Assembly: GCA_964035575.1 (NCBI GenBank)
Contig: OZ037851.1
Span: 1,240,001 to 1,304,000, forward strand
Direction of reading: 5' to 3'
From: Rhynchopus sp. YZ270_cl-10
Taxonomy: Eukaryota; Euglenozoa; Diplonemea; Diplonemida; Diplonemidae
Length of the DNA stretch: 64,000 nt
Below, in pieces: positions 26,073-36,200 of this stretch. Every line of letters starts with the position of its first letter. Within the stretch, counting starts at the first letter, position 1. The translations under genes were made by a program, and so were the position numbers. The notes beneath the pieces are model-generated. The model saw only the letters and a list, made by a program, of their open reading frames with translations. It was not told the origin of the DNA and did not search any database.

Positions 26073-26358
26073 CCCAGTACCCAGTACCCAGTACCCAGTA
26101 CCCAGTACCCAGTACCCAGTACCCAGTACCCAGTACCCAGTACCCAGTACCCAGTACCCAGTACCCAGTACCCAGTACCCAGTACCCAGTACCCAGTACC
26201 CAGTACCCAGTACCCAGTACCCAGTACCCAGTACCCAGTACCCAGTACCCAGTACCCAGTACCCAGTACCCAGTACCCAGTACCCAGTACCCAGTACCCA
26301 GTACCCAGTACCCAGTACCCAGTACCCAGTACCCAGTACCCAGTACCCAGTACCCAGT
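26073..26358. repeat. Heptamer satellite (CCCAGTA)n
   Basis: There are 286 bp of uninterrupted CCCAGTA, about 41 copies without visible variants. Because 7 is not a multiple of 3 and the unit lacks stops, both strands stay open in every frame, which creates spurious ORFs. Single units also lie in flanking DNA (26495-26580), so the array probably grew locally. Confidence 0.95.
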
Positions 26359-26587
26359 GTCTTCGAGAACCTAAAAATGCATTTTGTTGAAATTTTCTGG
26401 CTTTTTCTGAACTTTTCCCAGCTACTTTTCTGGTCGAGTAGCTATTTTCACTTTTCTGGTGTATGAGTAGGTTTTCTGGGTGGGAGACTGGATTCTGGGT
26501 ACAGAGGTGTGTCTGGGCACCCAGGCACCTGGGTACTGGTGTATTTTCGGCCCAGTACCCCGGTACACGATACACTGGTGTACAAGG

Positions 26588-26940
26588 AAAAAAGTCGTGA
26601 AAAAGCAACCACAGCTCCACATGACAAACACAAAAGTGTCCAGTCACGTGGGGCATTCATGCACTGAGGAGATAATGATCCAACAATTTACAAGAAAGAT
26701 TACTTAACCTACTGCTGGAAATTGCCAGGTCGTAGTAACACACAAAGTGCGCCTCCGTTCGGGAATACCGGATATTCTAGAGACCAAAAAGGCCTCTTCC
26801 GCTGGTCAAGGTATAACCGAGTGAACGGCCCAAGACCCCCGTGGAGAAGTTAAATGTTGTAATGCTATCAAGTACAAACTGCGACCACTGTCTTACCCTC
26901 CTCAATGCATGGTGGAAGATGTCTTTCACAACAAATAAGC
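26588..26940 (+). repeat. Dispersed repeat family R, copy B (truncated)
   Basis: It matches the first roughly 350 bp of copy A and the end of copy C. Like C, and unlike A, it keeps the stretch CACAGCTCCACATGACAAAC after the GAAAAAAGTCGTGA start, so A has lost that piece. It breaks off after ACAACAAATAAG. Confidence 0.7.
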
Positions 26941-27257
26941 TGTACACAGGTACACAGGTAAAACCCGTTAAAATTGTGTGTGAAAGTTAAAAATAGCTAT
27001 ATTTGCATTTTTCGCCCAGCATTGAGGACACATAGTCCCACCAAGGGCAATTTTGTGATGTCAAAAAAAATTTTTTTTCGGACCAAAAATTGACTTGTTT
27101 TCGGTAAAACCCACTAAAAATTGTGGTACTCTAAACTGCGTTTTAGACCCCCACAGATGCTCAAAAGTGCCAAATTTTGCTTTTAATGGCCTCAAATCGT
27201 CGAAATTAGCCCTAAACGGGGGCAAAAAAAATTTTTCGAGAGTCCCTTTCCCTGGGA

Positions 27258-27416
27258 GGCTCCGTAATTACGGACCCTAGGGTACGTAATTACGTACCCT
27301 AGGGTACGTAATTACGGACCCTAGGGTCCGTAATTACGTACCCTAGGGTACGTAATGACACTCCGTAAAGAGGGACCCTCCTAACATGCCGTTTTACGGA
27401 CCCTCGGGGTGTGCGG
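27258..27416. repeat. Right subterminal palindrome array
   Basis: It is built from the same CCGTAATTACGG and TACGTAATTACGTA palindromes as the left array, in mirrored order, and leads into the right TIR. Confidence 0.7.
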
Positions 27417-27429
27417 ACCCCGCCGTGTA

Positions 27430-27657
27430 AAAAGTAGTTTGTTGTCAAAATGCAGCTGACATCTTTTTTCGAACCCGCTAAGTGTTGTGATACCATACTA
27501 GAAAATGACACCCTCCCTCCCCGTGTCGTATCCCCTCTTCCCCTCCTCCTCCTCCTCCTCCTCCTCACTCAGCAATTTGCCCTGCTCCACAGAAAGCTTT
27601 TTGCACGAAGAGGAGGGGGCCGTTTCAAAGGTACAGCATGAGGGCTGTGAAGTTGAA
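27430..27657. other. Short spacer between two TIR elements
   Basis: It holds a CTC trinucleotide run (about 27538-27567) and no coding signal. The two CACGG elements lie about 230 bp apart. Confidence 0.6.
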
Positions 27658-27659
27658 TA

Positions 27660-27857
27660 CACGGTGGACTCTTTCTGGAAAAGGGCAACTTAAAAAGAGG
27701 TCCGACGAGAGGGAGTCCCGACTCCCCCTAGCGGGAGTGCCAACTCCCGCTATCGGGAGTCTCGACTCTCCCTTTCACTCCCGAAAGGGGGAGTTGAGAC
27801 TCCCCCTTTTTGGAACTCCGGAATATAGTTGCCCTTTTCCAGAAAGAGTTCACCGTG
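27660..27857. mobile_element. 198-bp MITE with CACGG termini and TA flanks
   Basis: The left 31 bp (27660-27690) and the inverted right 31 bp (27827-27857) differ at one position. TA lies on both sides (27658-27659 and 27858-27859). The interior is a cluster of GGGAGTC/GACTCCC-type inverted units and has no ORF of note. Termini and flanks match the start of the 3.5-kb element next door, so both probably used the same transposase. Confidence 0.8.
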
Positions 27858-28037
27858 TATTCATCTTTCTTTAACGATTTCTCTTTCTTAATTGAAAGGG
27901 AGGTCGACGAAGTGATGAGGGAGTCAATATTACAAAAGAAATTGGTGTGGCTGAAAGGGGGGTGCTATTTTTTTTGTGCTATTTTCTGCTATTTTGGGGG
28001 TCGTCAGCCACACCAGAAGGATCCTTTCTTTTGATTG

Positions 28038-28060
28038 CCCCCCCCCCCCCCCCCCCCCCC
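28038..28060. repeat. Poly(C) tract
   Basis: This is a run of 23 C, next to the 9-bp duplication of the following element. A second run of 19 C borders the 3.5-kb element (23922-23940). Confidence 0.95.
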
Positions 28061-28080
28061 TTAGCGTTTCACCCCTTTCT

Positions 28081-29414
28081 CAGGCCTGACGCTAACCATC
28101 ATCCATCAACCCACGGAAAATGGCTTTCCCCCCCCGACCATAAACCATCATCCCACCATCAACCCACCACAAAAACACCCATTTTTTTTTCAAAAAAAAA
28201 TTTGTTTCTGCGTTGTTAGCAGGCCTTTTGCTAACCATCATGCCATCATCCCACGTTTTTGGGCGATTTTTTTTCCCCTTCATCATGCCACCATCATGCC
28301 ACGGGGGGTGCATTATGGCATGATGGCATGATGGCATGATGGCATGATGGCATGATGGCATGATGGCATGATGGCATGATGGCATGATGGCATGATGGCA
28401 TGATGGCATGATGGCATGATGGCATGATGGCATGATGGCATGATGGCATGATGGCATGATGGCATGATGGCATGATGGCATGATGGCATGATGGCATGAT
28501 GGCATGATGGCATGATGGCATGATGGCATGATGGCATGATGGCATGATGGCATGATGGCATGATGGCATGATGGCATGATGGCATGATGGCATGATGGCA
28601 TGATGGCATGATGGCATGATGGCATGATGGCATGATGGCATGATGGCATGATGGCATGATGGCATGATGGCATGATGGCATGATGGCATGATGGCATGAT
28701 GGCATGATGGCATGATGGCATGATGGCATGATGGCATGATGACATGATGACATGATGACATGATGACATGATGACATGATGACATGATGACATGATGACA
28801 TGATGACATGATGACATGATGACATGATGACATGATGACATGATGACATGATGACATGATGACATGATGGGAAAAAGTTGCGTACCGTGCGCCTGCGGCG
28901 CAAGCATGTATCCCACCAACGCAGTTCCATTTTATGGGAACATTTTTTAGAAATGTTGCGTACCGTGGCTTCGCCAGGAACCTTTAGGTACCATGACCGC
29001 TGCTTTACTGATAAGAAGGCTGACACCCAATGCGGATTCTGGACGGCCACCTGTACTGGCCACCGAAGTACAATGCACAGGGAAAAAGCAAATGTCGCTG
29101 ATTCGGAGGAACTCTGACCGGGCTTGGGGAACATGCGTCTCTCACGAGAAGGAGCTTTGCAGGGGTTTTCGCGCGAAGCGCGAAAAATATTTTTCGGACC
29201 ATCAACAGAACTTTTTCAAACCCAAAATCCTGGCGGCGGGGCTCACCAAGTTTTCAAAAAATAAAAATCGTGTGTTTTTGTCAATGGTGTGGAGTGTTGC
29301 GTGAGGTCAAAAAAAAACAGGCGCGGGAAAATTTTTTTTTAGCTTTCCCCCCCCCCCCATATTCGACCATCATCCCACGATTTCCCAAAAACCCAAAAGT
29401 TAGCGTCAGGCCTG
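28081..29414. mobile_element. 1.33-kb TIR element with 9-bp target duplication (Mutator-like by size of TSD)
   Basis: CAGGCCTGACGCTAAC at 28081-28096 is repeated exactly inverted at 29399-29414. The flanks carry a perfect direct repeat CCCCTTTCT (28072-28080 and 29415-29423). A 9-bp duplication is characteristic of Mutator-like elements. The interior has 'CCATCATCCCA' repeats, a large CATGATGR satellite and a roughly 400-bp unique stretch (28871-29330) without a recognisable protein, so the element is non-autonomous. Confidence 0.8.
28319..28870. repeat. Octamer satellite CATGATGG/CATGATGA (69 units)
   Basis: It has 552 bp: 52 units of CATGATGG (28319-28734), then 16 of CATGATGA (28735-28862), then one CATGATGG. 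The switch between two homogeneous blocks suggests two separate expansions. Reverse-complement units (CATCATGCC) lie just to the left (28237-28300). The minus-strand ORFs here are satellite artefacts. Confidence 0.95.
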
Positions 29415-29423
29415 CCCCTTTCT

Positions 29424-30219
29424 TGCTCAGGTAACGGCCACCCCCTTCGCCCCCTTCACAAAAAAAAAAAACCCCCCCAGGGAGAGGTGTCCCCTCGAGA
29501 GAGGAAATCCCCTAAAGAGAAGTGACACCGATTTGAACTCCAATTGAATTTTATTTTTGCTGTTCAAAAAAAAAGCTATTTTTCTGGATAGTAAATGATT
29601 GTCTCCAAATGAAAATGGCAGCTTTCACACTAAGCTTAACAGATCAAAAGCAGAACTCAAAGAAAAAAATTCTTTAGGCAGGTTTAGAAGTAGATTTGTT
29701 ATGTTATTCCGTATTTTTTGCAGTTCGAAAAAAAGGTGGCTTATTGGGGTGTAGTACGTCTATACCCATAGTACGAAGCTTTTGGAAAAAAAAAAATTAG
29801 CAAGAATTTAAAGAAACCCCGTGCACAAAGGAAGCGTTGTGCGCACACTAAGCGGGTGGATGAGGGGGGGCAGGTGGGAGGGGGGGAGCATATTCTAGGG
29901 ATGGCTATCGCCGTCCCTTTAACCTAGACTATAGATTGGTACAAGGAGATACCCAACAACACTGACCCCCACTCCCTTTTTTCCACCTATCAGATGTAAA
30001 CCACGAAATGGATTGTAGGACTGCATGGTTGGGGTGTATACCCCCGGTACACAGCCGGTCATTGTACCAAGGTACACTGTTCACGAGAGGGCTTTGTATT
30101 TCAACTCTACTTTTTTTTCTCCCATTTACAACACAACCCCCGCAGGACCAGACCACACAACACTCCTCTCCTCTTCTCCTCTCCTTTCTCCTCTCCCCCG
30201 GTAAGGCTCTCTAGATGCA
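29424..30219 (+). promoter_or_regulatory. Upstream region of gene 2 with pyrimidine-rich leader
   Basis: The region is AT-rich with A-runs and holds no ORF. Just before the start codon lies a CT-rich tract (about 30158-30200), typical of initiator or leader DNA; a similar tract precedes the zinc-knuckle gene (56675-56720). An out-of-frame ATG at 30215 opens a short uORF that overlaps the real start at 30220 and could lower initiation. A GTAAGG sits at 30201, but I see no matching acceptor before the start. Confidence 0.35.
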
Positions 30220-33200
30220 ATGGGAAGGGGGGTGCCATTAGCGTTGGCTAGGAAGGTCTTGCTAATAGCAGCAGTGGTGCCGTGTCTGTCGCAAACGGCG
30301 TGCACCGGAGGGCCCAGGGCAGGTACCGATGGGCTCGCTGCGTATGGGGCGTGCAATGCGTTGACCAGTGGCGCGCTGTGTGTGCCCACCTGCGCAACAG
30401 GGTTCACAACAACAGGGTCGTTTGTGCTGGACTGCGATGTCAGCAACCAGTACGACGCAACAGGGGCAAGCTGCACGCCATCCGCCTGCAGCAACGGGGC
30501 AAGCAGCAACGCAGACGCAAACGCCGACTACTCGTCGTGTCTGTCGCTCAGCACAGGGAACACATGCTCGCCAACGTGCGCATCAGGCTTTGCGCTGTCA
30601 AATGCCGCCACATCGCCCTTCCAGCTCACCTGCGTGGGAGGTGCCTTCGCAGCAACAGGCACGCTTTGTGTCGGCAACACCTGTACTGGAGGTCCTGTGG
30701 TCCCGCAGACTAACGCAGACTACACCTCCTGCAACGTAAAAGCAAGCGGCGAGCTCTGCATCCCGACGTGCCCAGGGGGCTTCACAGCGTCGTCAACGCT
30801 CTCCGTGGGTGGCGTGTTTTCTGGATTCCCGCTCGTCTGCAACAGTGGTAGTTATGTGGCGTCTGCATCAGACTTTTCGTGTGTGGCGAACACCTGCAGT
30901 GGCGGGCCCATCGCAGGCACGACTGATAGCAACGCAGTGTACTCCACATGTACGCTGTCGACGTCGGGGCAGCTGTGCTCGGTGTCTTGCCAGACAGGCT
31001 TCACGAAGCTTCCCACAGCGGACTTCACGTTGGTCTGCAGCAACGGCAACTACAACGCAGGTAACCTGCAGCGCTGTGCGCCTAACGCGTGCACAGGGGG
31101 GCCGCTTGCTGCATCGGTGGACGCATTGGCAGACTACTCGTCGTGCAACGCACAGAGCAGTGGCGAGACGTGCACACCCACCTGCCAGACCGGGTCCTCC
31201 CTGTCGAACACATTTGTGCTGAGCTGTGTGTCTCTGCGGTACACTGCCGCCGCGTCGTGCATTGTGGGTGACTGCTCGGACGGGCCCAACGCAGGTACGT
31301 TCGACGTGAATGCTAACTACGCGACGTGCTCTGCGAAGCAAAGCGGCGAAACCTGTGTCCCGTCGTGTGCCAACGGGTACACACTGTCAGGCTCGTTCAC
31401 ACTGGCGTGTGTGGGCAAGACGTACAACGCCAACGGCGCGTCGTGCGCATCCAACGCGTGCACGGCAGGGCCCATCACAGGTGTTGACGCACGAGGAACA
31501 TACACGCAGTGCAACAGCAAGAAGACCGGCGAGTCATGCACGCCCGCATGCACCACAGGCTACCTTGCGTCGGGTGCGTTTCCACTGATCTGCAGCGCTC
31601 TGCTTCAGTACGACGCAAGCGCGGTGACGTGTCTGCCAGGTGGGTGTGGTGGAGGGCCGAACGCAAACGCAGCATCTCTCGCAGACTACTCAGTGTGCAG
31701 CTCCCAGGTGACAGGGCAGACGTGTGTGCCTCAGTGCAGCAGTGGCTATTCCGTGCAGGGAAGCTTTGTGCTGTCGTGCGTGGGAACGCAATACGACGCT
31801 GCAGGTGCCACATGCGAAAAGAACCTGTGCACGAACGGGCCTTCAGCGTCGACGGATGCAAACGCCATCTACACGGCGTGCAACCTGTTGACAACGGGTG
31901 ACACCTGCACACCAACGTGCAATGCTGGCTACTCTGCAAAAGGGAGCTTTCTTCTCGAGTGCACAAACCTCAACTACGATGCTGCGGGGTCTGTGTGTGA
32001 GCTGAACACATGTCTCAACGGACCGAGTGCGAATGGCCAAGTTGGTGCCAACTACGATGAATGCAACAAGAAGGTTACAGGCGAAACGTGTCAGCCCTCC
32101 TGCGAGCTGGGATTTCTTGCTGCAGGGAGCTTCACGTTGAGCTGCGATGCTTCCCTTCGGTACGACGCCACCGGTGCTGTGTGCACATCGCAGACGTGCA
32201 CGCAGGGGCCTTCTTCTTTCCTTGACGGGGCTGCTGATTATTCTACATGCAACGCGAAGTCAAGTGGCGAAACCTGCACCCCTTCCTGTAAAACTGGCTA
32301 CACTCTATTCGGCAGCTTCGTGTTGCGGTGTGTCAACGGGTTCTACTCTGCTGCAGGCGCAACGTGCTCGGCAAACTCCTGTGCAGGCGGGCCGCTGACA
32401 GGCACGGCCGCGGCCAATGCAGTGTACACCTCGTGCAATGCGCTGTCCTCGGGAAAGACGTGCACACCGTCCTGCTCGCTGGGGTACACGTCGTCTGTAG
32501 TGACGTCGTTTATCTTGTCGTGCTCATCTTCCTTGGCGGTGCCAGCCCCGTCGCAGTACAATGCAAATGGGGTGACGTGCTCTGCCAATGCGTGCACTCT
32601 TGGGCCGTCGACAAATGCTGATGCAAACGCAATCTACACAACCTGTAACGGGGCTACAACAGGAACCACCTGCACACCAACCTGTGCCGCTGGGTACACA
32701 CTGACGGGAAGCTTTACCTTGCGGTGCAGCGACTCCAAGTACGACGCAGCAGGGGCAACCTGCACAGCTAACACGTGCACAGGAGGTGCCAACACTGGGG
32801 TCGATGCACAAGCGGTCTACACAGCATGCAACGCACTGACAACTGGACAGACGTGCACTCCCACATGCAACGCAGGATACGTGCTTGCAGGGAGCTTCAC
32901 CTTGGTCTGCAGTGGGAACACGTACAGCGGAGTTGGCGCCAGCTGTTCAGACTGCACGTTGGGCGCGACGTCGAACACTGATGCGAATGCTGACTACTCA
33001 GTATGCTCAGCGTCGAAGTCAGGCGACACGTGTGTCCCGATCTGCAAGACAGGCTACACTGTGGCGGGAAGCTTTGTGCTCGTTTGTGTTAATGGAGTGT
33101 ACACTGCGGCAGGAGCTGTGTGCAATGCAAACCTTTGCACCAACGGGCCTGTCGTGGCGACGGATTCGAACGCAGACTACACTGCATGCCACGCACAGAA

Positions 33201-36200
33201 GACCGACGAAACGTGTTCCCCGACATGCGCGACGGGGTACACATTGGGGGCTGGCTTTGTGCTCAGTTGCAGTGCGGCGACACAGTTCACAGCACCGGCT
33301 TCTACACTGCCGTCGTGTCTGCCAAACACATGTACGAATGGTGCTTCTGCCGGAAACGATGTGAACGCAGTCTACACTGCATGCAATGCAAAGAAGACAG
33401 GCGAAGTGTGCATCCCGCAGTGCAACACGGGGTACAGAGTGGTGGGCCAGTTCACGCTTGTGTGCACGTCGGATCAGTACAGCGCAAACGGCGCCTCCTG
33501 CGCTGCAAGGAGTTGCTCTGGTGGGCCGACGCTGGCCACTGCCAATGCTTTTGCCAACTACGACACGTGCAATGCCAAGACAACGGGGGAGACTTGCACC
33601 CCTGTGTGCTCTGCAGGTTTTGTGTTGTCGCAAACCTTTCAACTCTCCTGCGTCGACACTGTGTACGATGCCTCTGCAGCCACATGCAACCCACAAAGCT
33701 GCACAGCACCCGTGCAGTCGACTACCGACCCCAACGCTGACTACACGAATTGCAACGCAAAGAACAGTGGCGAAGTGTGCACCCCTACTTGCAACTCTGG
33801 CTACACACTGCTGACAGGGAAGGACTTCACACTGATCTGCGTGGGTGGAGTGTACAACGCTAACGGTGTTGTGTGCTCGGCCACAACGTGCTCAGGGGGG
33901 CCTTCTTCTGGTGCCGACACCCGTGGAATCTACACTGCGTGCAATGCGTTGTCTTCAGGGGCCAAGTGCACCCCGCTGTGCGAGGTGGGGTTCTACGCTT
34001 CGGGAGAGCTTACGTTGGTGTGCAACAGCGGTACTTACAACGCACAGGGCGTCACATGCCTGGGGTACACATGCACAGCGGGTCCCGTGCTTCCGTTCAA
34101 CTCTGCGACTGACTACTCAAGCTGCAACCTTCAGAACTCTGGGGGAATATGCACACCCGTATGCGATACTGGTTACTCGTTGAACGGAACCTTCACGTTG
34201 TCCTGCACGTCGCTGAAGCAGTACACGGTGCCGCAGACAGGGGAAGGGAGCTGCGCACCGAACACATGCACCACACCTCAGAACAGCGTGAGTGGCATCG
34301 ACTACACCAACTGCATCGGAAGGAAGACCGGAGAGACCTGCATCCCGCTGTGTGCGGATGGGTTGACGCAAAGCGGTTCCATCGCGCTCTCGTGTGGGGT
34401 GACAGGCACGTTTGATGTGGCGACAGGGTTCACGTGTGCAACAAACCCGTGCACGGGAGGGCCGAATGCGAACATTGATGGCAATGCATTCTACCAAACC
34501 TGCAACAGCAAAAGATCGCAGGAAACATGTGTTCCCGACTGCCTGGATGGGTTCTCTGCCTCAGGGTCGTTCCAGTTGGTGTGCAAGGAGCTCAACGGGA
34601 ACTATTACTACGACGCGGCAGGGGCAGTCTGCAGGCCGAACTCATGTCAAAACGGACATTTCGGCACACTGTCAAACCTGACCTCGCTCACACACTGCAG
34701 CAGCCTCACCTCAGGCGAGACGTGCACCCCGCAGTGTGTTGCAGGATACACACCACAGCCTGCGGCCGTTCTCTGCTATGCTAACAACACCTTCAGCGCC
34801 GACCTCCTTGCATGTAACACCAACAACTGCTTTGGCGGTCCTCACACAGGCACTGACCCACGTGCACTGTACGGAGCGTGCAACAGCAAGAACACAGGCG
34901 AGGTGTGCGTCCCTGGGTGCAACCCAGGCTTTTCCACATCAGGTGAATTTGTGCTCGTATGTGAAGAGCGGAACTCGCAGATGCAGTACGACGCGTCCGG
35001 TGCTACTTGTATCGAAAACTCGCAGTTCCACTGCAGAAACGGTAGCACAACACCCACAGCGAATGTGAACTACGATGTGTGCACGCAGAGGGTCACAGGC
35101 GAGCAGTGCACCACACAGTGCAACGCAGGCTACACCAAGCTCTCTGGGAGCGACTTCATTCTGTTCTGTCTGGACGGAGAGTTCAACGACTCTTCCAATA
35201 CTGTGTGCGGCCCGAACGTGTGCCAGACCACCATCCCCACCACAACTGTCGGGACGAGTTATGTTGCGTGCGTTGGAATGAAAACAGGTGACACCTGCCA
35301 GCCAACATGCAGCACAGGGTATGCAAGCCCGCCGACTACTTCTTTCCCGGTGATTTGCAATGCCGATGGCTCCTTTGTTGCCGAGCTTGCGTGCACGGCA
35401 AACACATGCGCGAACGGTCCCAACGTGCCGCTTGCGACACTTGATTACACTGATTGCAACACGAAGTCGACTGGAGAGTCGTGCACTGTGACGTGCCCCC
35501 TTGGATACTCGCCATCCGCTGAACAGGTGCTCACCTGCGATAGCCTTGGGAAGTATTCGAATGTGTTTTCGTGTACGCCGAACACCTGCCTGAGTGGGCC
35601 AAGTAAGAACGCCAACGGGAACATCGACTACTCAACGTGCAGTGCGCAGATCAGTGGCCAGGTGTGTGCACCGAGCTGCCTGCCGGGGAAGGGGAGCATC
35701 ACGGGCAGCTTCACGCTGTCCTGCGACAGCAACGGTGGCTACGATGCGACGGGTGCGTCGTGCTTAATTCTCTGTGGGACATCGACGGTGCCGTGCCAAG
35801 AGGTGGACCAGTGCCTTACGTCTGTGTGCCAGGCAAACTCGTGTGGGTCGGAGAAGAAGCAGGACTCCACTGCCTGTAACGACAACATCGCCTCCACGAC
35901 CAACGACGTCTGCGTCAACGGTGTCTGCACAGGTACTCCTCTCTGCGCCAATGTTGTGTGCAACGCCGAGACGGGCTGTGCCTTCTCTGGGGTCTGCAAC
36001 GCGTTGACAGGTGTCTGCGAGTACACAGCGAAGCCGAACGACACGCCGTGTGATGACAACAATGCGGTGACAACAGACGACATGTGCACTGCGGGAGTGT
36101 GTGCCGGGACGAACAAATGCAGCGGTGTCATCTGCACAGCCTCAGACCAGTGCCACACCGCAGGCGTGTGCGACACGTCGACAGGCCTCTGTGCGCAGCC

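Larger units (their letters stand above)
23954..27427. mobile_element. 3.5-kb TIR element with palindromic subterminal arrays (non-autonomous DNA transposon, CACTA-like by structure)
   Basis: The left end, starting CACGGCGGGGTCC at 23954, is matched by the inverted right end finishing at 27427. The arms run about 35 bp with one substitution and one base of slippage. Both outer flanks are TA (23952-23953 and 27428-27429). Inside each terminus lies an array built from the perfect palindrome GGGTCCGTAATTACGGACCC and relatives. Subterminal repeat arrays plus CAC-starting termini are a CACTA-superfamily trait, although the 2-bp TA duplication also fits Tc1/mariner-type insertion. I see no transposase. 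The interior holds a dispersed repeat, part of a second copy of it, and a heptamer satellite. Confidence 0.7.

Noticed and set aside
26000-26656. 218-codon minus-strand frame of repeating GTGYWVL
   Set aside because: It is a translation of the stop-free CCCAGTA satellite; every frame on both strands is open there.
26073-28870. Regular arrays that could suggest CRISPR
   Set aside because: The units are 7-8 bp and directly abutting, with no spacers. They are simple satellites in a eukaryotic genome.
28092-29134. Minus-strand frames of repeating CHHAIMPS or CHHVIMSS
   Set aside because: They are translations of the CATGATGG/CATGATGA octamer satellite and vanish outside it.
22510-30219. Spliced-leader RNA genes as source of the dispersed hairpin/T-run units
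   Set aside because: No conserved leader followed by a GT donor and Sm-like site could be found in any copy. The hairpins are kept only as unexplained repeats.
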